From Eucalyptus grandis (Eukaryota; Streptophyta; Magnoliopsida; Myrtales; Myrtaceae), in assembly GCF_016545825.1 (NCBI RefSeq), contig NC_052613.1, positions 9,858,001 through 9,922,000 on the forward strand: a stretch of DNA of 64,000 nt, read 5' to 3'. Positions within the stretch are counted from its first letter, which is position 1. Every line of letters starts with the position of its first letter. Under the pieces are notes generated by a model. That model was not told the origin of the DNA. It saw only the letters and a list, made by a program, of their open reading frames with translations, and made no database searches. This document shows positions 58,492 through 64,000 of this stretch, one piece after another. The translations under genes were made by a program, and so were the position numbers.

Positions 58492-60889
58492 TTTCGGCTC
58501 GCGGCGGGCGGAGATCACGAGGAGCTCGGCGGGACTGGCGGCGGAGTTCTTGGTGCGCGCATTGAAGCGACGGCGACGGCGACGACGCGGCGTTTTTGCT
58601 TTTTCTACGCGGTGGCGTGGGGCGGTGGTTTTTTGGCGGAGAAATTGGAGAAATTTATAGTAGGAGGAGAAGTCGGTGAGGGGCGGTGGGGTCCATCTTT
58701 CGTGTTTGATTTTTTAAAGAGAGAGAGAGAAATGGAGATGGAAAAGATGGGAGGATATTTGATTATTTCGGCTGAGTTGGCGGAATTAGCATCAGAAGTT
58801 CTTTTCGAAAATATCCAACCGTTTGATTGCTCTAATTCTCAACGTGGATAACGTGGATAAAGATGCCATAATATCATGATTCTCCAGCGCTTGATTAAGT
58901 ATCATAATTTTCTTTTAGTTACTTAAATGTCATAATTTCTTAAAAAAGGTTCAATAAATTTTTTTATTGAAGTGCATGAAATCCAACGTGGCGTACCACT
59001 TGTAAGTGAACATTTTTAAAAGTTATGATGCTTAAATGATCAAAAAAAGTTATGATATTTAAGTGACTATCATACCAAAATTATGATATTTATAATGTCT
59101 CTTTCTAGATATATAACAGTTATATTTTTCCCTCTCTTCAAACTTGACACAAAAAAAAAAAAAAAAATGACCAAGTCCATGTTCGGCGATCGACAAAGCC
59201 AATGAGAAGTTGCCAATACTTGATGTGAGAGGTGGTTTGCTGGGTTGTTTTCTCTGCCTACTGGCGTTTTTGCCTAGGCTTGTGCTTCCGGTGTTCATTG
59301 TGTTTTCCTTCTACTTGTTTTTACTTTGGCTCTCTTCCATTCATTCTGTATGTTCGCATTATGAGTGAAAGTTTTTGGTGCTAGATTTTGTGTATATTGG
59401 CTTTCTCTATTTATTTATGCTTGCCTTTACAAAAAAAAAAATTTATGCTTGCCTTTACCAAAAAAATACTTGATGCGAGAGAAAATTGCTCGGTGTTGTT
59501 GGGCCACGAGTGCCAACGAAGGAACCGAAGTTGAAGTGAAGATGGATGGATGGATCGAAGACAAGACATATTCAAGGTCATGGAGTCAGCAATCGTGGGT
59601 ACAGCCATAGCGGCCCATTTGCTCGTGAAGCTAGCACGATCTTTTTAGATCATACGTGATTAGGAAGAGGAATTACCAGCTCCGGAAGTAATCGTTGATG
59701 TGAAGTGAGTGGTGATCCCATGATGGGCGAGTAGTGGGTCTTTTGTAACACGTAAGATGTTTATTCTATTCATCACTAGTATTTATAAGTGTTATGTTTA
59801 TAATTCGAGCATGGACCGCCAATCAATCAACAACTATCAATTATTCGATTCTGTCTTTTTTGTTATTTTTACATTCCAATACCATTTTATACGGCTGCCT
59901 GTGATTAGCTTTGATCTTCGTACTTTTAATTTTTGTCGGATCTTGTTTCATGTCCAAGATTCAACAAAAGACTCTTCACATTATACATTTTGAAAGGTGC
60001 TTTGTCAACACCTATCGTTGCGATAGAATTTCATTCAACCATGTTTTTTACTAGCGTCTCATAAAAGTGGATACCATTCAAATGTAATTTAATTAAAATT
60101 AAATGTAGGTGAGGGCTAATTTGATAAGTTTTAAATAAATGTGAATGATGTCTATAATTATAATTCACTAGTTAGAAGATCGGTTGATCTTCATCTGGCG
60201 TAGGTACACGTGACCTTGACCCAAAATTGATATGCATTTATGCTATTAGGCATAATGGTGTCAAAAGTACCTGCATAGGCCATCTAACCGACCTAAATTA
60301 AAAATTTTGAGTTCTTCCGAAGTAGGTCTTTCATTCTTGAGCAAAAATACATTTTTTGATTTATTTCATCTGTTCCATGACCGGAACAGGGGATACTAAA
60401 AGAAAGATCGATTCTTTGGGATCCTTTTTTTTTTTCAATTGGGGTAAAGTGAAAAGGTAATGGATATCTTGACGGTTCGTTTGGGATATTATTCACTAAA
60501 CAATCAAAGGAAGTCTAAACACTAAACATATGCCATCCAAGCCTCAACACCTCTGCCTCCTCCCTTGCTCTCTTCCCCACTATCCCCTCACCTTCACTAG
60601 CAGGTTTGCAGATCAAATTTACTAGCAGGTCGGCCTCCTTCTCTTCATCGACTCTACCGAAGCCATCATCCATGGTCATTCCGCTCTTCATGATAGACCA
60701 TGTCTCGATGTGTCCATGGATGTTCAAATCTCCAAAGTCATGTCCATAGTTGTCAACACTCAAGCTTTGATTCTATCCTTCATGACAATTCGGATTATAA
60801 CGTGTTAGGGTTATTTTATATTGGTTATGGAAGGTGTAGGTTTGGTTGAGATATTATTTATTAAACAACAAAAGGAAGCCTAAACACTA
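58492..60889. other. Upstream region of the hydrolase gene and intergenic DNA
   Basis: The GC-rich part to about 58620 is probably the leader and promoter, followed by a GA-rich tract near 58720. The rest is AT-rich with short open frames of no protein-like character. One at 60515-60763 (minus) is the least unlikely but has no recognised motif. A short direct repeat ttatgcttgcctttac occurs at about 59417 and 59442. Confidence 0.4.
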
Positions 60890-61290
60890 ATAGAGCGTTT
60901 GATAACGCTTTCGGGAACAAGCGTTTCTATTTTTTTTTTCCTTAAAATAGAAATGGAATAGAAATAAGTTTGGTAATATTTTAAATCCGAGAACAATTTG
61001 TTCTTGAGAATAAATTTGGAACGGAAATAGAAAACAAATATATATATATATATATATTTTATATATATATTTGTTGCAAGAATAACTCAAGAAACAAGTT
61101 TTTCATTTCTTCCCTTTCATTTCTTTCATTTTTCTCTTCCTTTCTTCTTTTCCTAGCCGGCCATCACTGAGGCCGGCAACCTCGCTGACCCGTGGTGAGG
61201 TCGCCTTGAGCTCGCTGGCCACTGGCAAGGCTCTCCTGTGCTTCATCATGGTTGAGTGAGGCTTGACCTTCACAAAAGGATGTGAAGGGA
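60890..61290. mobile_element. GC-cored miniature element, copy D (right end unclear)
   Basis: Starts agagcgtttgataacgcttt and has the inner block gttcttgagaataaatttgga, an AT microsatellite (61030-61068), and a GC-rich core at 61155-61265 with gaggccggcaacctcgctga. The closing TTACCAAAC-type end was not found, so this copy may be truncated on the right. Confidence 0.55.
61030..61068. repeat. TA microsatellite inside the miniature element
   Basis: A run of alternating TA units interrupted once by tttta. Confidence 0.85.
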
Positions 61291-61626
61291 AGAAGGAGGA
61301 AGAATAAAAATTAAAAACCTAAACCAAACCTAGCTATCACTTCAGTACGGGTTTTCATATGGGTTAGGTCTTAGGTTGAGTCAAAAATGAAAGAAAAACA
61401 AAGGTAGATCTTCATCAAGCTATGACTAGCCTAGTATGGTCCGCGTGATACGCCGGGCTATCGAGCAATCAGACCAGCCCCCCCTTCTTCCTCAACAAAT
61501 GACAGAAGGAAGAACAATCTAATCCTTTTTATTAATTTGCTGAACATAGGCAGAAAGAAACAATGCAATGGACATAGTTGATAGTTTTACATGGAGAAAC
61601 CAACGTTTCGAATTTCCTGCCACGTT
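61291..61626. other. 3' flank of the PB1 gene
   Basis: Probably the 3' UTR and terminator region of the PB1 gene to its right. No feature recognised. Confidence 0.4.
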
Positions 61627-64000
61627 TCAAAGCTGTTGCGATGTCATGATTTGTTGCTTGGCGATGTCGCCGGAGGGCTGCTTCGGAGCGTCCGCCATCG
61701 TGCCGGCGGCAGTCGCCAAGTTCTGGTACTGAGGGGGCATCACGGAAGCCTGATGCTGGGCGAAGTACGCCAGGTCCTGCGCGGAGTACGAGTAGTCAAA
61801 TGCTGCGTAGTTGTTAGCCGCCGCAGGAGTAGCGGCGGCGGCAGTAGTTTGGGGCTGCTGATTGATCTGCGCCATCATGCCCGGGTGTTGCTGCTGGTAT
61901 TGCCCAGCCGAGACTTGTATCAGCTGCTGAGGCGAGGCCATGTACGAGCTGTACATGCCGGACGCCATCTCGGGCGTCACTTGGGCGGGCGCCTTCGAGT
62001 GGTAGATCGGCGGGGTCAAGTCCTTATAGCCACCCGCCGGGCTAGAAGACGGCAAGGGCCTGGCCTGGCCCACCATCGACCCGTCGGGCATCATGTACAC
62101 CGGGTGGTGAAGCTGCTGCTGCTGCTGCGACTGCGTCTGATAGACCGGGTAGTATGATGAGACCAGGACCGGGCTCTGGCTCTGGTGCTGGTGCTGGTGC
62201 TGGTGCGGGTGTGGGATGTAATGCGTGCTCATGTGCACATACTGCTGCTGTTGCGGCTGCTGTGGCTGCGGGGGCAACGGAGGCAGATGATCCGAAGGCG
62301 GGGGCGGGGCGTAGCCGGGATCCGCCGCCTGCGGGATCGGGGGCTGGTGGGCCGGGTCGGCAGGGTCGGTCGGGCTGAACGCCCCGCTCCTCTGTTCCTT
62401 GAGCCCAGCGTGAGCCTGATCTTCGTAGTACATGGGCCTTGACAGAGAGCATGCGGATGCAATGCTGCTGTCACTGCATAATCACATCCAATTTGTTGAA
62501 CCATCTTGTAAGATTCTAGGTTTTTTTTTTTTTTTTTTTTGGTATAAGAACAAAAATTTTATATTTCATTATCCCAAATTTTATTTTTTATGTATGGATC
62601 GCCATCTCGCATAGGACACGAAATATTCATATTGAAAGATTGTTTCAATCAAGACAAGAGATCTAAGTTATCTTAATTGATTATTGAAAAATCCAACATA
62701 AAATAATTTCAAGAAACCGTACCTAGCGACTGAATCAGGGGACGGCAAATTGTAGGCGGCCGCGGACTTCTGGTGCGGCGGCTGAGCCTGCGCGGTCTGG
62801 AGCATCGGCAGCGGCGGTTTCCGGAACGCCGCGGGCGGCGCTCCCTGATCCGACCTCTCGTCGTCCGACGGGCCCCTGCTGCTCATGCTGTCGCCGCAGG
62901 CGCCGGCTTGATTCGCCATGCCCGCGCTCGCCGCCACGCTTGCCATGATCCCGGCCGGGAACGGCGGCGGCTGAGCCGAGAAGGCCCCATAGATGTCATC
63001 GTGCCTGTATGGATGGCCCGCGGCGGCGATGCTCATGTGGGCGAATTGGTCCTCGATCCCGACGCCTCTCTGATCGACCCGGACCCTTATCGGAGGCAGA
63101 TTCGACATGGAGGGCGAGGACGACGACGATCCGTAGGAGGAGGAGGAGTTCTCCACCACTGGCGAGTCGGGCATTGCGAAATGCACGTCCTGCACGGCCT
63201 TCACTTGCTTGCCGCCGCTGCCGTCGTCCGCGGCGGCGGCGTTGTTGTTGTGGTGATCTTCGACCTGGGCTTCGAGATCGTTCTGGGGTTCGCCGCTGGG
63301 GTCGAGGTTGACGAGGCAGTCCATGGTGGTGGCGGAGTCGGAGATGCCGCGGGGGAGGATGCCGGCGTTGTTGAGGGCGTCGACGAACCAGGTCTCGGAC
63401 TTGGAGTCGTCGAGGAGGGTGCCCATGGAGGTGGCGGTCTCGGGCTTGGTGAAGAAGAGGAAGAGGCGGAGGCGGGAGGGGCGGAGCGGGGAGGAGGAGG
63501 GGCAGGCGGCGCGGTCGTACTCGTCGATCATGTTGAGGAGGTCCTCGTCGTTGGTGACGGAGATGAGGGAGTCGAGCTCCTCGGAGGGGAGCTGGTACTT
63601 GAGGGCGAAGGGGCGGCCGCGGAGGAGGGTGCCGGAGAGGCGGGCGGAGAGGTCGGCGAGGCAAGCGTGGCGGTCCACCACCACGATGCGGGTCTCGCCG
63701 CCGACGTAGCAGAGGGACTTGTCGTGGGGGCGGGGGATGATGTGGCCGCCGAAGCTGCACATCAGGCGGAGCTTCGGCGGGAGAAGGTCGTCGTGGGCTG
63801 CGGCGGAGGCGGCATCGCGGGGGGGAGGAGGGGGAGTCGAGGGAGTCCGGGTAGGAGAGGGGATACTGGTGGCGGTGGCGACGGCGACGGCGGCGGTGGC
63901 GGCGGGGAGCGGCGGGAGAGGGGTGGATCCATCGCCGGCGGTGGTGGGGGTGGAGGGATCGGGGTCGGGGTCGGGCGTTTGGTGGGGGTAAAATAGAAAG
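61627..64000 (-). CDS. PB1-domain (octicosapeptide/Phox/Bem1p) protein, N-terminus off window
   Basis: Two exons on the minus strand: from beyond 64000 to 62723, and 62473-61627, joined by a GT-AG intron within a serine codon. The PB1 domain begins just after KLRLMCSFGGHIIPRPHDKS. It has the YVGGETRIVVVDRHACLADL segment, the basic-cluster lysine in FALKYQLPSEELDSLI, and the acidic OPCA-like SVTNDEDLLNMIDEYDR, so it may form PB1-PB1 contacts. The remainder is low complexity: a Ser run, then Pro, Gln and His-rich stretches in exon 2 with repeated QQ and HQHQHQHQ. These are prion-like features typical of this plant family (Arabidopsis At5g64430 relatives). The frame is open upstream of MCSF (63762) to the window edge, with PDPDPDPSTPTTAGDGSTP-like sequence. 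The start is therefore either beyond 64000 or at MCSF. From MCSF the protein is 628 residues. Confidence 0.88.

Noticed and set aside
57984..58660. Two overlapping plus-strand open frames of about 190 codons
   Set aside because: They lie antisense to the first two exons of the hydrolase gene. They are Arg/Gly-rich GC shadows without domains.
61591..62157. 188-codon open frame on the plus strand
   Set aside because: Antisense to exon 2 of the PB1 gene. Its Leu/Arg/His-rich composition comes from the complement of the Gln/Pro/His-rich tail.
62773..63996. 407-codon open frame on the plus strand
   Set aside because: Antisense to the PB1 gene exon 1. It is rich in Gly, Val, Glu and Arg from the GC-rich complement and has no domain.

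Overview
The window is nuclear DNA of a flowering plant, most likely a woody eudicot. The genes have short exons with GT-AG introns, AT-rich introns and spacers, GC-rich first exons, and many small inverted-repeat elements. One GC-cored miniature element family recurs four times. That style of repeat is familiar to me from Myrtaceae such as Eucalyptus, but this placement is inference and was not tested.

Layout. 650-2834 (+): 3' half of a DUF789 gene. 4535-4822 (-): type 2 lipid-transfer protein. 7937-8475: tandem array in the flank of the next gene. 8922-11767 (-): intact six-exon L-Ala-D/L-Glu epimerase-like gene of the enolase superfamily. 12000-26700: repeat-rich insert with a decayed Myb/SANT-like gene (14290-15283), a small inverted-repeat element, and a foldback-like element of about 4.5 kb (17381-26323). 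The left arm of that element is split by a decayed Ty1/copia retrotransposon (about 17691-22090) and its loop holds a miniature element. 27314-30008 (-): second copy of the epimerase gene, clearly a pseudogene. 30.2-36.1 kb: tandem duplications and several miniature inverted-repeat elements.

From 36.9 kb the window is more genic. It holds a small membrane protein with a Cys-x3 repeat (36894-37142, +), a small Cys-rich protein (38585-38896, -), and a two-exon small protein with a mitochondrial presequence whose promoter carries a telo-box and six TGGGCY motifs (39867-40633, -). These are followed by a five-exon RING-H2 E3 ligase (48708-52599, +), a ten-exon alpha/beta hydrolase of the UCP031088 type (54243-58491, -), and a PB1-domain protein that runs off the right edge (61627-64000, -). 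The genes are independent single transcription units and no shared pathway is evident.

The main points for follow-up are: the foldback element with internal tandem subrepeats and nested insertions; the epimerase duplication with one copy dead by at least three separate lesions; a GC-AG intron and a first-exon frame break in the hydrolase; and the four-member GC-cored miniature element family. All splice sites were assigned by eye from GT/GC-AG signals, reading-frame continuity and remembered family sequence patterns. No alignment or expression evidence was available.
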